From Bacillus sp. NTK034 (GTDB lineage: Bacteria > Bacillota > Bacilli > Bacillales > Cytobacillaceae), in contig NZ_JAFKOJ010000004.1 in the NCBI RefSeq assembly GCF_017303275.1, forward strand, positions 310,001-374,000: a stretch of DNA of 64,000 nt, read 5' to 3'. Positions 27,330-39,716 of the stretch are shown here, piece after piece; position 1 is the stretch's first letter; the number at the start of each line of letters is the position of its first letter. Below the pieces are notes generated by a model. The model was not told where the DNA came from, made no database searches, and worked only from the letters and a program-made list of their open reading frames with translations. Position numbers and translations under genes: made by a program.

Positions 27330-28115
27330 ATGGCAGGATCAGTACTTACAATTAAAGACCTTCATGTTGCTATTGAGGGAAAAGAAATATTAAAAGGTGT
27401 AAACCTTGAAATCAAAGGCGGAGAAATTCACGCTATAATGGGGCCGAACGGTACAGGTAAATCAACTCTATCTTCTGCAATCATGGGCCATCCTAAGTAT
27501 GAAGTAACACAGGGAAGCATCACCTTAGATGGTAAAGATGTTCTTGAAATGGAAGTTGACGAACGCGCACGTGCGGGCCTATTCCTTGCAATGCAATATC
27601 CAAGTGAAATCAGCGGCGTAACAAATGCCGATTTTTTACGTTCTGCAATTAACAGCCGTCTTGAGGAAGGCAATGAAATTTCTCTTATGAAATTCATCCG
27701 CAAAATGGACAGCAAGATGGAATTCCTTGAGATGGATCTTGATATGGCGCAGCGTTATTTAAATGAAGGCTTCTCAGGCGGTGAAAAGAAGCGCAATGAA
27801 ATTCTTCAATTAATGATGCTTGAGCCTAAAATGGCGATTCTTGATGAAATTGATTCCGGACTGGATATCGATGCATTAAAGGTTGTTTCTAAAGGAATCA
27901 ATGAAATGCGCGGCGAAGAGTTTGGCTGCCTAATCATCACACACTATCAGCGCCTTCTAAACTACATCACTCCTGACCATGTTCACGTAATGATGCAGGG
28001 ACGCGTTGTAAAATCTGGCGGTCCAGAGCTTGCACAGCGCTTAGAAGCAGAAGGATATGACTGGATTAAAAAAGAATTGGGCATTGAAGACGAAACAGTT
28101 GGGCAAGAAGCGTAA
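27330..28115 (+). CDS. sufC: Fe-S assembly ATPase SufC
   Basis: A 261-residue soluble ABC ATPase: Walker A GPNGTGKST, signature FSGGEKKRNEILQ, Walker B MAILDEIDSGLD. SufC drives the SufBCD scaffold on which Fe-S clusters are built. GGAGGTATATATT before the ATG at 27330 fixes the start; the open frame six codons longer begins in front of this site. First gene of sufCDSUB, the essential SUF operon of Bacillus. Confidence 0.97.
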   Translation: MAGSVLTIKDLHVAIEGKEILKGVNLEIKGGEIHAIMGPNGTGKSTLSSAIMGHPKYEVTQGSITLDGKDVLEMEVDERARAGLFLAMQYPSEISGVTNADFLRSAINSRLEEGNEISLMKFIRKMDSKMEFLEMDLDMAQRYLNEGFSGGEKKRNEILQLMMLEPKMAILDEIDSGLDIDALKVVSKGINEMRGEEFGCLIITHYQRLLNYITPDHVHVMMQGRVVKSGGPELAQRLEAEGYDWIKKELGIEDETVGQEA

Positions 28116-28132
28116 GCGTTAGGGGGATCACT

Positions 28133-31111
<2,979 letters not shown>

Positions 31112-31114
31112 ATC

Positions 31115-31130
31115 AATCAAACGTTTGATT
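31115..31130. promoter_or_regulatory. Perfect 16-bp palindrome between sufU and sufB
   Basis: AATCAAACGTTTGATT is a perfect palindrome four bases after the sufU stop. It is followed by AAGAATTTTT, too weak for a clear terminator. It may be an operator or a hairpin that sets the sufU/sufB ratio. Confidence 0.4.
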
Positions 31131-31218
31131 AAGAATTTTTCATCTGCCTTGTGTGCTAAAATAAAAGAAAATGATGGGGTGTGAATACCCTTTCTCATAC
31201 GAATGGAGGAATACGACG

Positions 31219-32616
31219 ATGGCAAAAAAAATGCCTGAGATCGGCGATTACAAGTATGGTTTTGCCGATAAAGACGTTTCCATTTTCCGATCAAAACGCG
31301 GTTTGACAAAAGAAATTGTTGAAGAGATTTCAAAATTGAAGGAAGAGCCACAATGGATGCTTGACTTCCGTTTAAAATCATTGGAGCATTTCTATAACAT
31401 GCCTATGCCGCAATGGGGCGGAGATTTAGCGTCATTAAACTTTGATGAAATTACGTATTATGTAAAGCCTTCTGAAAAAACTGAACGTTCTTGGGATGAA
31501 GTTCCTGACGAAATTAAACAGACATTTGATAAACTGGGTATTCCTGAAGCAGAGCAGAAATATCTTGCTGGTGTTTCGGCTCAGTATGAATCAGAGGTTG
31601 TTTACCATAACATGCAGGAAGACCTTGAAGCGAAAGGAATTGTGTTCAAAGATACTGATTCCGCTCTTCGCGAAAATGAAGATATTTTCCGTGAGCACTG
31701 GGCAAAGGTTATCCCTCCAACAGACAACAAATTCGCTGCATTAAACTCAGCGGTTTGGTCTGGCGGATCGTTCATTTATGTTCCTAAAGGGGTTAAAGTT
31801 GATACGCCGCTGCAGGCATATTTCCGAATTAACTCTGAGAACATGGGGCAGTTTGAACGTACATTAATCATTGTTGATGAAGGCGCACATGTCCACTATG
31901 TAGAGGGCTGTACAGCACCTGTTTATACAACAAACTCACTTCACAGTGCGGTTGTTGAAATCATCATCAAAAAAGACGCATACTGCCGTTATACAACCAT
32001 CCAGAACTGGGCGAACAATGTATTTAACCTGGTTACGAAGCGTGCTGTTTGTGAATCAAACGCAACAATGGAATGGATTGACGGAAACATCGGTTCAAAA
32101 CTGACGATGAAATATCCGGCAGTTATTCTTAAAGGAGAAGGCGCACGCGGCATGACCCTTTCCATTGCATTAGCAGGTAAGGGGCAGCACCAGGATGCAG
32201 GTGCAAAAATGATTCATCTTGCACCAAACACTTCTTCAACAATCGTATCGAAATCGATTTCCAAGCAAGGCGGTAAAGTAACATACCGCGGAATCGTTCA
32301 CTTCGGCCGCAAAGCGGAAGGTGCACGTGCCAACATCGAGTGTGATACGTTAATCATGGATAACCAGTCAACTTCGGATACGATTCCTTACAATGAAATC
32401 CTGAATGACAACATCTCTCTTGAGCATGAGGCGAAGGTTTCAAAAGTATCAGAAGAACAGTTATTCTATCTTATGAGCCGTGGAATTTCAGAGGAAGAAG
32501 CAACAGAAATGATCGTAATGGGCTTCATCGAGCCGTTTACGAAAGAACTTCCAATGGAATACGCAGTAGAAATGAACCGCCTGATCAAATTTGAAATGGA
32601 AGGTTCCATCGGTTAA
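31219..32616 (+). CDS. sufB: Fe-S assembly scaffold protein SufB
   Basis: A 465-residue SufB. It starts [20 protein letters not shown], holds the beta-helix core with the conserved [19 protein letters not shown] segment (Cys close to the cluster site), and ends with the helical part [20 protein letters not shown]. It forms the SufBC2D scaffold. GGAGGAATACGACG precedes the ATG at 31219; an earlier in-frame ATG lacks a site. Last gene of the operon, separated from sufU by 107 bases. Confidence 0.97.
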   Translation: MAKKMPEIGDYKYGFADKDVSIFRSKRGLTKEIVEEISKLKEEPQWMLDFRLKSLEHFYNMPMPQWGGDLASLNFDEITYYVKPSEKTERSWDEVPDEIKQTFDKLGIPEAEQKYLAGVSAQYESEVVYHNMQEDLEAKGIVFKDTDSALRENEDIFREHWAKVIPPTDNKFAALNSAVWSGGSFIYVPKGVKVDTPLQAYFRINSENMGQFERTLIIVDEGAHVHYVEGCTAPVYTTNSLHSAVVEIIIKKDAYCRYTTIQNWANNVFNLVTKRAVCESNATMEWIDGNIGSKLTMKYPAVILKGEGARGMTLSIALAGKGQHQDAGAKMIHLAPNTSSTIVSKSISKQGGKVTYRGIVHFGRKAEGARANIECDTLIMDNQSTSDTIPYNEILNDNISLEHEAKVSKVSEEQLFYLMSRGISEEEATEMIVMGFIEPFTKELPMEYAVEMNRLIKFEMEGSIG

Positions 32617-32622
32617 AGTTTG

Positions 32623-32663
32623 AAAAGCCTTGGCATATAAGGAATATGCTAAGGCTTTTTTTT
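32623..32663 (+). terminator. suf operon terminator
   Basis: AAGCCTT-GCATAT pairs with ATATGC-AAGGCTT (one mismatch), then eight T, right after sufB. Confidence 0.85.
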
Positions 32664-33123
32664 GAAATTTAGTGGGAGCCAATATCAAAGTAAAAAATGT
32701 TTGCCGGGAACAAAAGCAACATTTTGGTCAGTTTCATTTTTCACTTTGATTTATGTGATGTTGCAGCACACATTCATCGAGATGATGCTCATAGAACCTA
32801 TTATGATCTTTGGATTTGAACAATTGAATACTGAACCATTATAAAAATTTGAAAGATGTCTTTTTTATATTAGGGACATCTTTTTTTTATTAAAAAAGGG
32901 CCAGTTTGTTAAGTAAAAGACTTAAAGCCTGTGCCTTAATGTTAAAGATATCGAGAAAAAGATATTGCTGCTATGTGCTGCTCATCCTTATTCTTTATTA
33001 AAATTTTTTATTAATATGATCAAAAAACTTGTATTGTTTAAATTTCAGAATACTAATACTATTGTGTCTAGTGGTTGGTGAATTGAATGATGTGTTTTAT
33101 CAAGTATTAAAAGGAGGCATTAA
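32664..33123. other. Non-coding stretch between sufB and the protease gene
   Basis: No convincing gene. A strong hairpin with T run at about 32852-32888 (AAAGATGTC and GACATCTTTTTTTT) would end any transcript from the left. It is followed by AT-rich DNA and the protease promoter at 33034-33062. Confidence 0.6.
33034..33062 (+). promoter_or_regulatory. Protease promoter with CodY-like box
   Basis: TTGTTT and TACTAT with a 17-base spacer. The spacer begins AAATTTCAGAATACT, which fits the CodY motif AATTTTCWGAAAATT with three mismatches. The same arrangement recurs at 36725-36753. CodY represses extracellular proteases in rich medium in B. subtilis, so the role is plausible but untested. Confidence 0.45.
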
Positions 33124-36100
33124 ATGAAAGGTTTAAAAAAGAGAAAACGGGGTTTATCAGCTTTTTTGATGATTTTATTTTTACTGGGAACAATATTCCC
33201 TCTAGAAGGATATGCGGTTCAAAATAAGGTACCGAATCCAAACCCATTACATGAAAAGGTGGACCCAAAGGTAATAAAAGCTTTTGAAAAAAACAGGTAC
33301 ACTAATGTGATTGTAGAATTGAAAAACCAGGCGGATGTTGGACAAATCGCTAATCAAGCTCGGGAAGAGGCTAAGAAAGTGAAGGCTAGCCGCTATCAAG
33401 AGAAACTCCGCGTCCGTTCTGCTGTTGTGTCAGGACTGCAAACGAACGCTGAACAAACACAGTATCATATTAAGAATTTTATCCTTCAAAAGAAAGCTGA
33501 AGGCAAACTGAAGGATGAACAATATTACTACATCGTAAATGCTGTTTCATTTACATCCACAAAAGACGTTTTGCAGGAAATAGCAGCCTTTCCGGAAATC
33601 AACCATATTTACCTAAACGAAAGGCACGCTTTGCCTAAACCAAAGGCACCCGGAGTCCAAAAATTAACAAGTGAGCTACCTTGGAACCTGGAAAAAATTC
33701 AGGCAAAAAAGGCATGGGAAAATGGGTTGGATGGTTCAGGGGTCGTGGTCGCAACACTTGATACGGGGGTGGACGTAAACCATCCCTCGCTTAAGAATCA
33801 ATACAGAGGACTCAGTGCGGATGGCACCTTTACACACACCTTCAATTGGCTGGACTTGGTGGGAGATAGTCCTGCTCCAGTTGATTCACATGGACATGGG
33901 ACACATGTGACAGGCACAATGGTGGGCTATGATCCTGAAGCGGGCACACATATCGGAGTGGCACCAGGGGCAAGCTGGATTGCAGTTCGCGCATTTTCAG
34001 AAGACGGCGCTCTGGATACAGACTTGTTAAAAGCAGGGGAATGGCTTCTCGCTCCACTGGATGATAAGGGAATTCCTCATCCTGAGATGGCACCGGACAT
34101 TATTAACAACTCATGGAGTAGCAGTTCTACCTTAAATGAATGGTTTAGATCAATCGTTAAGGCATGGGCGGCAGCCGACATTACACCTGTTTTTGCCGCA
34201 GGAAATCATAGCCCTTCGACGCCGGTTGGGCCAGGTTCAATAACCAATCCAGCTAATTATCCTGAAACCATTGCAGCTGGCTCAACGGATTCATCCAGCC
34301 GAATCTCATGGTTTTCTTTAAGGGGACCTTCTCCTTATGGCGGCAGTGAGATAAAGCCGGATTTGGTTGCACCTGGGGAAGAAATTCTTTCAACCCTCCC
34401 GAATAACGAATACGGGATGTCATCGGGGACCTCCATGGCCGCACCACATGTTTCAGGCGCCATTGCCATTCTAAAGCAAATGCAGCCAAACATGCCGATC
34501 GATAAGATAAAAGAATCCTTGTATGCCGGATTGATTCCGCTATCCGATTTAAACTATTCATCTTCCCCAAATGATGCCTATGGGAGAGGGTTACTTGACC
34601 TAACTGGTATGGTTAAGAGCGGTTCTAATGGGGTAGGCACTCTAGCAGGGAAAGTAGGTTATAAAGCTGCCGATAAAAAGAAACCATTAGCAAGCCATGA
34701 ACCACTTCCCTATGCTTATGCTAATGCACCTCTAAAACTCTCTGTACAAGCCTCTGACGATTTTGCAGTTTCCACGGTGGAACTTCATTATAAAGTTGAC
34801 AGAGCACCAGGAAAAATATTAAATGGCACACTTTTTAAAGGAAACTTTAAAAGCGGTTTCTATTCAAGTGAAATTCCTCTAGAACAAGTAAGGGGGAAAG
34901 AAATTACGTATTACTGGAAAATTACGGACTATGCAGGAAACAGTTCGAAAACTGTCCCAGTTCGCCTGCCACTGAAGAAAGGGCTGTCGGTCGGGTATGC
35001 TACAGACTTTGAAAAAATACCTGTAGGTTGGTACAGTACAGGTAGAAGCAGTTCGTGGAATTGGGGGAAGATTATGACGCCCGTCCTGAAGGCGCCTTCT
35101 GGAAACAATGTGTACGCCACCTCGATTCCTGACTGGAGAGACAGCATTGATTTTTTCTGGAGTTATTACAATAATGAGGAATCCATGCTAACTATGCCTC
35201 CGATCCAAGTCAAGAAAGGAGAAGCGGTATTCCTTAACTTTAAACAGACCTTTGGATTTCCAACTTTTGTAGGGTGGAATGATTATGGCCAAGTGCTCGT
35301 TTCGGAAGACATGAAGAACTGGCATGTTGCTAAAACAAACGAAGGGCATTTAGAGGCAAAGTGGGAAGACGTTTCTGTCGACTTGTCTTCCTTCTCAGGA
35401 AAAACGGTTTATGTAGCTTATCGTTTCCATTCCGACAGTACGGAAACAAACTTAGGGTGGTACTTGGATGATATTTCCATAAAGGACAAGCCTTCCGGCA
35501 CTGTATATCAACCCTCCCAATCAACGACTGCATTTGAACCATTAGGGGAGACTGCAAGGCTACAAGGCACCCATAAAAAACAAGTTCTCGTCCCACTTAG
35601 CGCGCAAATACAGATTGTTGAAAATGGAAGGCTTTTAACGACCGATCCAACGGATGGCAGCTTCAGCGTGAAACTGCCAGCAGATGAATACCACCTGCTA
35701 GCTGAGTCCTATGGCTTTAAGCAAAAGATTCAAACGGCGAGAGTAACAAAAGATGAATCGACCAATGCAGCTATACAGTTATCCCCCTTAGATAAAGGCG
35801 TCGTCCATGGAACCGTCAAGAGCAGCAAATCCAAAAAAACGATAAAGGGAGCAACGGTGAAACTCATTGAAGACGCCGCAGTCGCCCCGATAAAAACAGG
35901 TGCAGACGGGAAATATTCGCTTAACCCTTTTGAAGGAACATATACGCTTGAAGTAAGTGCACCCTATTTTCATACCTACCGGGAACAGATTGAAATTAAG
36001 GGCAATTCCATCCGTGCAATTGACATACATTTAAAACCATATATAGGTACAGAAGGTGAAATCAGCTATGATGATGGCTCGGCTGAAAGTGTCTTGCTGG

Positions 36101-36564
36101 TCTCTGGAACTGACGAGATCGCAGTAAAAATGTCATTGAAGGATGGACAGGAACAAGCATTGCTGACCGCCGGACTGTTTTATATCGACCCCCGCTGGTA
36201 TAGCCCAGGCGGTGAAAGTTTTCAAGTTGATGTATATGATGCAACTGGACATGAAGGAGGGCCTGGAAAGAAATTAACGGAATCAATTCCTGCAAAATCG
36301 GATATCGTTCCTGGCTGGGTGAAAGTAGATCTTAGCCCTTACTCTATTTACGTACCGAAGGAGTATTTCCTTGTATTCAGCGTTCAAGCTCCAGATCCAT
36401 ATGTGCCGGCCCTTGGATTCGATTACAGCCCTTTCTCAGACAGATTTTGGAGGTTTTACAAAGGCACATGGATGAAAGTAGACGATGGATCGGTGATTGG
36501 ACCATTTGATCTTGATGCAAAGAATCCGATGATTCGCTCTGTCGTTTCATATGAAATGAAATAA
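33124..36564 (+). CDS. bpr: Secreted subtilisin-family protease, bacillopeptidase F-like
   Basis: A 1146-residue S8 peptidase. A basic N-terminus and hydrophobic stretch to about residue 31 form a Sec signal peptide. Then come an inhibitor-like propeptide (to about 185) and the catalytic domain with Asp213 (LDTGVD), His258 (GHGTHV) and Ser437 (SGTSMAAPH). After it are a region with an immune-inhibitor-A/MAM-like fold (WYLDDISIKDKP) and two carboxypeptidase-regulatory-like beta modules (VHGTVKSSKS and the one before it). No cell-wall anchor is seen. B. subtilis Bpr is longer (about 1430). AAAGGAGGCATTAA precedes the ATG. It probably degrades extracellular protein. Confidence 0.88.
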   Translation: MKGLKKRKRGLSAFLMILFLLGTIFPLEGYAVQNKVPNPNPLHEKVDPKVIKAFEKNRYTNVIVELKNQADVGQIANQAREEAKKVKASRYQEKLRVRSAVVSGLQTNAEQTQYHIKNFILQKKAEGKLKDEQYYYIVNAVSFTSTKDVLQEIAAFPEINHIYLNERHALPKPKAPGVQKLTSELPWNLEKIQAKKAWENGLDGSGVVVATLDTGVDVNHPSLKNQYRGLSADGTFTHTFNWLDLVGDSPAPVDSHGHGTHVTGTMVGYDPEAGTHIGVAPGASWIAVRAFSEDGALDTDLLKAGEWLLAPLDDKGIPHPEMAPDIINNSWSSSSTLNEWFRSIVKAWAAADITPVFAAGNHSPSTPVGPGSITNPANYPETIAAGSTDSSSRISWFSLRGPSPYGGSEIKPDLVAPGEEILSTLPNNEYGMSSGTSMAAPHVSGAIAILKQMQPNMPIDKIKESLYAGLIPLSDLNYSSSPNDAYGRGLLDLTGMVKSGSNGVGTLAGKVGYKAADKKKPLASHEPLPYAYANAPLKLSVQASDDFAVSTVELHYKVDRAPGKILNGTLFKGNFKSGFYSSEIPLEQVRGKEITYYWKITDYAGNSSKTVPVRLPLKKGLSVGYATDFEKIPVGWYSTGRSSSWNWGKIMTPVLKAPSGNNVYATSIPDWRDSIDFFWSYYNNEESMLTMPPIQVKKGEAVFLNFKQTFGFPTFVGWNDYGQVLVSEDMKNWHVAKTNEGHLEAKWEDVSVDLSSFSGKTVYVAYRFHSDSTETNLGWYLDDISIKDKPSGTVYQPSQSTTAFEPLGETARLQGTHKKQVLVPLSAQIQIVENGRLLTTDPTDGSFSVKLPADEYHLLAESYGFKQKIQTARVTKDESTNAAIQLSPLDKGVVHGTVKSSKSKKTIKGATVKLIEDAAVAPIKTGADGKYSLNPFEGTYTLEVSAPYFHTYREQIEIKGNSIRAIDIHLKPYIGTEGEISYDDGSAESVLLVSGTDEIAVKMSLKDGQEQALLTAGLFYIDPRWYSPGGESFQVDVYDATGHEGGPGKKLTESIPAKSDIVPGWVKVDLSPYSIYVPKEYFLVFSVQAPDPYVPALGFDYSPFSDRFWRFYKGTWMKVDDGSVIGPFDLDAKNPMIRSVVSYEMK

Positions 36565-36570
36565 AAATCT

Positions 36571-36611
36571 AAAACGCCCGATTCCGGTCTGCCGGTATTG
36601 GGCGTTTTATT
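36571..36611 (+). terminator. Protease gene terminator
   Basis: AAAACGCCC and GGGCGTTTT enclose an inner CGG/CCG pairing, followed by ATTATT, six bases after the stop. Confidence 0.8.
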
Positions 36612-36711
36612 ATTAAATTGAACCATGGGCTACGCCTGCTTGGTTTTTTCTCATTCAGGAATTTTAGATAGTCATTTTTTATTATTCATTTAAATACTTA
36701 ATCGATTTGAT

Positions 36712-36810
36712 TAAAAATCCAGTATTGTTAATATTTCAGAATACTTATACCATTTGGTCTAGTAGTTTTAAATTTCAAGGAGGGATTTCACATACGCTCA
36801 GTTAAGATCA
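36712..36810 (+). pseudogene. Duplicated protease promoter with a lost reading frame
   Basis: About 75 bases closely resemble 33022-33120: TTGTTA, 17 bases with TTTCAGAATACTTA, TACCAT, then GGTCTAGTAGTT and AAGGAGGGATTTCAC. After this ribosome site there is ATA where ATG would be expected, and the frame stops after nine codons. It looks like the leader of a former protease paralogue whose gene has been deleted; the promoter may now read into the LysR gene. Confidence 0.5.
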
Positions 36811-36911
36811 AAAATGTATAATAGAGGTTTTGGGAAAAATTTTCAATAGTATATTATATGGCTTTTTCTTTAATATGGATTTATAGATATCTAAGGGGTA
36901 GGTGTAGAATA

Positions 36912-37820
36912 TTGGAATTAAGACAATTAGAACATTTCATGGCTCTTTGTGAAGAAATGCATTTTACAAAGACTGCAGAAAAACTAAGGATTGGGCAACC
37001 TACTTTAAGCTACCAAATGAAAGCTTTAGAAGATGAACTAGATGTTCGTTTATTTGATCGTTTAGGAAAGAAAATAGCAATTACAGAGTCTGGTAAAATC
37101 CTTCTTGAACACTGTAAAATGGTATTCGCTAATTTAGAAAGTGCTAAAGAACAAATAGAAGAGCTTCAAAATGTTAAAAGAGGAAAACTAGTAATTGGAA
37201 CCCTTTCAGGAGATTTAAATCAAATTGCATCCACGGTATTAGTGGAATTTCATTCCATTTTTCCGGATGTCCAAATACAGATTTTCTCTCTAGATGATGT
37301 GGTTGAAAATGTTATACAAAATAAAGTTGATTTAGCCTTGACACTATTGCCAGAAAAAGATGAAAGGTTAACAAATATTTCATTATACGAAGAAGAATTT
37401 CTCTTAGCCGTACAAAGGAATCACGTTTGGTCAAATAGAAATTCGATAGATTTTAAAGAGATTCAGCGCATACCCTTAATATTAAATCCTATAGGCCACT
37501 GTTTTAGACGATCACTTGATGCAGCCTGCATTACATCAGGAATTCAAATCAGGCCAATCATAGAATTAACTGATTCAATATCAATATTGAATCTAGTGAA
37601 GAAAGGGATAGGAGCAACTATAATATCTAATACACTTTTTTCTCTTGAAAATGAAGGTGAATTGAAGGCGTTACAGATTATGAATCCAACTATTATTAGG
37701 GAAGTCACCATTGTACACCATAAACAAAAACACATAGGTACTGCTGCAAAAGGCTTTATTGAATTATTGATTTCATATGTGAATAGAAATAAATTAGGTG
37801 CCTATAGTGTAAGTAATTAA
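36912..37820 (+). CDS. LysR-family transcriptional regulator
   Basis: A 302-residue LTTR of the usual length. The winged HTH is at the N-terminus (LRQLEHFMALCEEMHFTKTA, then QPTLSYQMKALEDEL), followed by the periplasmic-binding-like effector domain. It resembles the CynR/GltC group. The start is TTG at 36912 with AGGTG eight bases upstream; the earlier in-frame ATG would add 18 residues that do not fit the family. It is co-directional with the protease gene. Target and effector are unknown. It is more AT-rich than its neighbours, which hints at separate origin. Confidence 0.85.
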   Translation: MELRQLEHFMALCEEMHFTKTAEKLRIGQPTLSYQMKALEDELDVRLFDRLGKKIAITESGKILLEHCKMVFANLESAKEQIEELQNVKRGKLVIGTLSGDLNQIASTVLVEFHSIFPDVQIQIFSLDDVVENVIQNKVDLALTLLPEKDERLTNISLYEEEFLLAVQRNHVWSNRNSIDFKEIQRIPLILNPIGHCFRRSLDAACITSGIQIRPIIELTDSISILNLVKKGIGATIISNTLFSLENEGELKALQIMNPTIIREVTIVHHKQKHIGTAAKGFIELLISYVNRNKLGAYSVSN

Positions 37821-38444
37821 CCTCGTCTTAGGGATTTTTCACTTGTTTAGCTTACCTATTAGTAAGTAAAGCAATTTTGGATTTAAATACTTTTCAGGTA
37901 CTTTTTATTAGATTGCGATGCACAAAAAATCTTAAAAAACTAGAGAAAAATACTACTAAAGCTTTTGAAAACCAAGACTTTAAAAGTCTTTTTTAACAAT
38001 TTTATTCTTTATTTAAGACTAAATTAAGTTAAATGGAAGGTTTCACGGGTTAATAGATATTTACGATAAACCGTTTACCAGTCATGGTAAGCGGGTTTTT
38101 ATATTGGGAGGATGGTTTAGAATCACGTAAAACTTTTTGCTGATAAAGGTAGAATCTTTTAAAAATTTTATGCATGCAGGAATTTTCATAATTAGAACAA
38201 TTGAAGTTGCTGTTATATCAAAAAATTTGATGATATTTCGCTAATAATGAGGTTACATTTGGAAAATTGAATGTAAAATTGTTAAAGTTGATTATATATA
38301 GCTTAATAAGCCCTATATACACTTTTTATAGATGGTCTCCATGCCCTAAAGTGGGGCTTTTATCGAAAATTCCCTGCTTAAGAGGTGTTTTTATATAAAT
38401 ATTAAATTTTACCTTCTTAAAAAGAAAAAAACGGAGGTGTTTTA
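37821..38444. other. Non-coding, AT-rich stretch
   Basis: No gene is visible on either strand. It contains three terminator-like hairpins: AAGACTTTAAAAGTCTTTTTT near 37977, CCGTTTACC/GGTAAGCGG with T run at about 38070-38100, and GCCCTAAAGTGGGGCTTTT near 38343. Three terminators without genes between them suggest that genes were lost here. Confidence 0.5.
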
Positions 38445-39290
38445 ATGATTATCATAGGCGTAACAGGCTGGGGCGACCATGATAGCCTTTATGCTGGCAA
38501 TATTTCGCCGAGAGATAAATTAAAGGAGTATGCCGGCCATTTTCCGACTGTGGAGGTGGACTCTGCTTTTTATGCGGTGCAGCCAAAGCGCAACTCTTCC
38601 AAATGGGTAAAGGACACGCCTGAATCTTTTCAATTCATAGTCAAAGCCTACCAGGGCATGACCGGCCATCAGAGAGGCGAAATCCCCTTTGAAAGCAAAG
38701 AAGAAATGTTTGAAGCTTTCAAAGACTCATTGGAGCCTTATATCGAATCGGGAAAACTGGCTATGGTGCTGTTTCAATTTCCGCCATGGTTTGACTGCAA
38801 AAAAGCCAATGTCGACTATCTTCGCTGGTGCAAAGAGCAGATGGCAGATATCCCATGTGCCCTGGAATTCAGGCATCAATCATGGTTTCGGCCGGAGTTC
38901 AAGGAAAGTACATTAAGGTTTATGAGAGAAGAAGGCTGGATTCACAGCATCTGTGACGAACCGCAAGCCGGTGAGGGTTCAGTTCCAACTGTCCTGGAAA
39001 CAACCAGTCCTGATAAGGTGCTTGTTCGGTTTCATGGCCGTAATTTTCATGGCTGGCAGAAGAAGAATGGAGACAACTGGCGCGAGGTCCGCTATCTTTA
39101 CCGCTATAACGAAAAAGAACTGGCTGAATGGGCAGAACATCTAAAACAGCTTGAGAAAAATTGTAAAACTGTATTCGTCGTCTTCAATAACAACTCTGGC
39201 GGTGACGCGGCAGACAACGCTAAACAAATGATCGAAATGCTGAATATCGAATACCAGCAGCTCGCTCCCAGACAGCTTGATTTATTTTAA
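38445..39290 (+). CDS. yunF: DUF72 family protein YunF
   Basis: A 281-residue DUF72 (TIM-barrel-like) protein starting MIIIGVTGWGDHDSLY, with the family's EVDSAFYAVQPKR and ALEFRHQSWF segments and NNNSGGDAADNAKQM near the end. No enzyme activity is established; the fold suggests an endonuclease- or isomerase-like site. It matches B. subtilis YunF by sequence style and by the following yunC and yunB. GGAGGTGTTTTA precedes the ATG. Confidence 0.85.
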   Translation: MIIIGVTGWGDHDSLYAGNISPRDKLKEYAGHFPTVEVDSAFYAVQPKRNSSKWVKDTPESFQFIVKAYQGMTGHQRGEIPFESKEEMFEAFKDSLEPYIESGKLAMVLFQFPPWFDCKKANVDYLRWCKEQMADIPCALEFRHQSWFRPEFKESTLRFMREEGWIHSICDEPQAGEGSVPTVLETTSPDKVLVRFHGRNFHGWQKKNGDNWREVRYLYRYNEKELAEWAEHLKQLEKNCKTVFVVFNNNSGGDAADNAKQMIEMLNIEYQQLAPRQLDLF

Positions 39291-39366
39291 GCGGTGCCTG
39301 GCACTTTCACCTTTTTTCTTGTCCGCACATATTGTGTAAGGGAAAAGGAAAGGAGTGGCGGCAAGT

Positions 39367-39669
39367 ATGATTGATTTAAAACCGATTGATATAGATGGCC
39401 ATACTTTTTTGAGTGTATCGGTGCAATTGCCGAAGACCAATCTGCTGGCGGTAACGAATGATAAAGGGTATATCATGTGCGGCGCCCTTGATGTAGCATT
39501 ACTGAATGAGAAGCTTAAGGACCGCAAAGTAATTGCCGGCAGGGCGGTCGGCGTAAAAACCATAGAGCAGCTGTTAAATGCCCCCCTTGAATCTGTCACT
39601 TATGAAGCAGAGGAACTGGGCATAGTTAAAGGGACTATTGGAAGAGAAGCACTTTTAAAAATGATCTAA
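39367..39669 (+). CDS. yunC: DUF1805 family protein YunC
   Basis: A 100-residue DUF1805 protein with the typical VQLPKTNLLAVTNDKGYIMC and GALDVALLNEKLKDRK segments. B. subtilis YunC has a solved fold but no known role. AAAGGAG lies 12 bases before the ATG at 39367; a GTG four codons earlier abuts the site and is unlikely. It stands between yunF and the HD-GYP gene; yunD and yunE of B. subtilis are absent here. Confidence 0.85.
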   Translation: MIDLKPIDIDGHTFLSVSVQLPKTNLLAVTNDKGYIMCGALDVALLNEKLKDRKVIAGRAVGVKTIEQLLNAPLESVTYEAEELGIVKGTIGREALLKMI

Positions 39670-39716
39670 AGGCATGCCTTAATAGGGCTGTCTTTTTTTA
39701 TTTGGTCATATACGAG

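Noticed and set aside
32662..32844. A 60-codon plus-strand frame after sufB, ahead of a terminator hairpin.
   Set aside because: It begins inside the T run of the suf terminator, has no ribosome site and an unlikely composition.
36858..36911. Longer LysR protein starting at ATG 36858.
   Set aside because: LysR proteins begin a few residues before the LRQLEHF helix; the TTG at 36912 has a ribosome site and gives the normal length.
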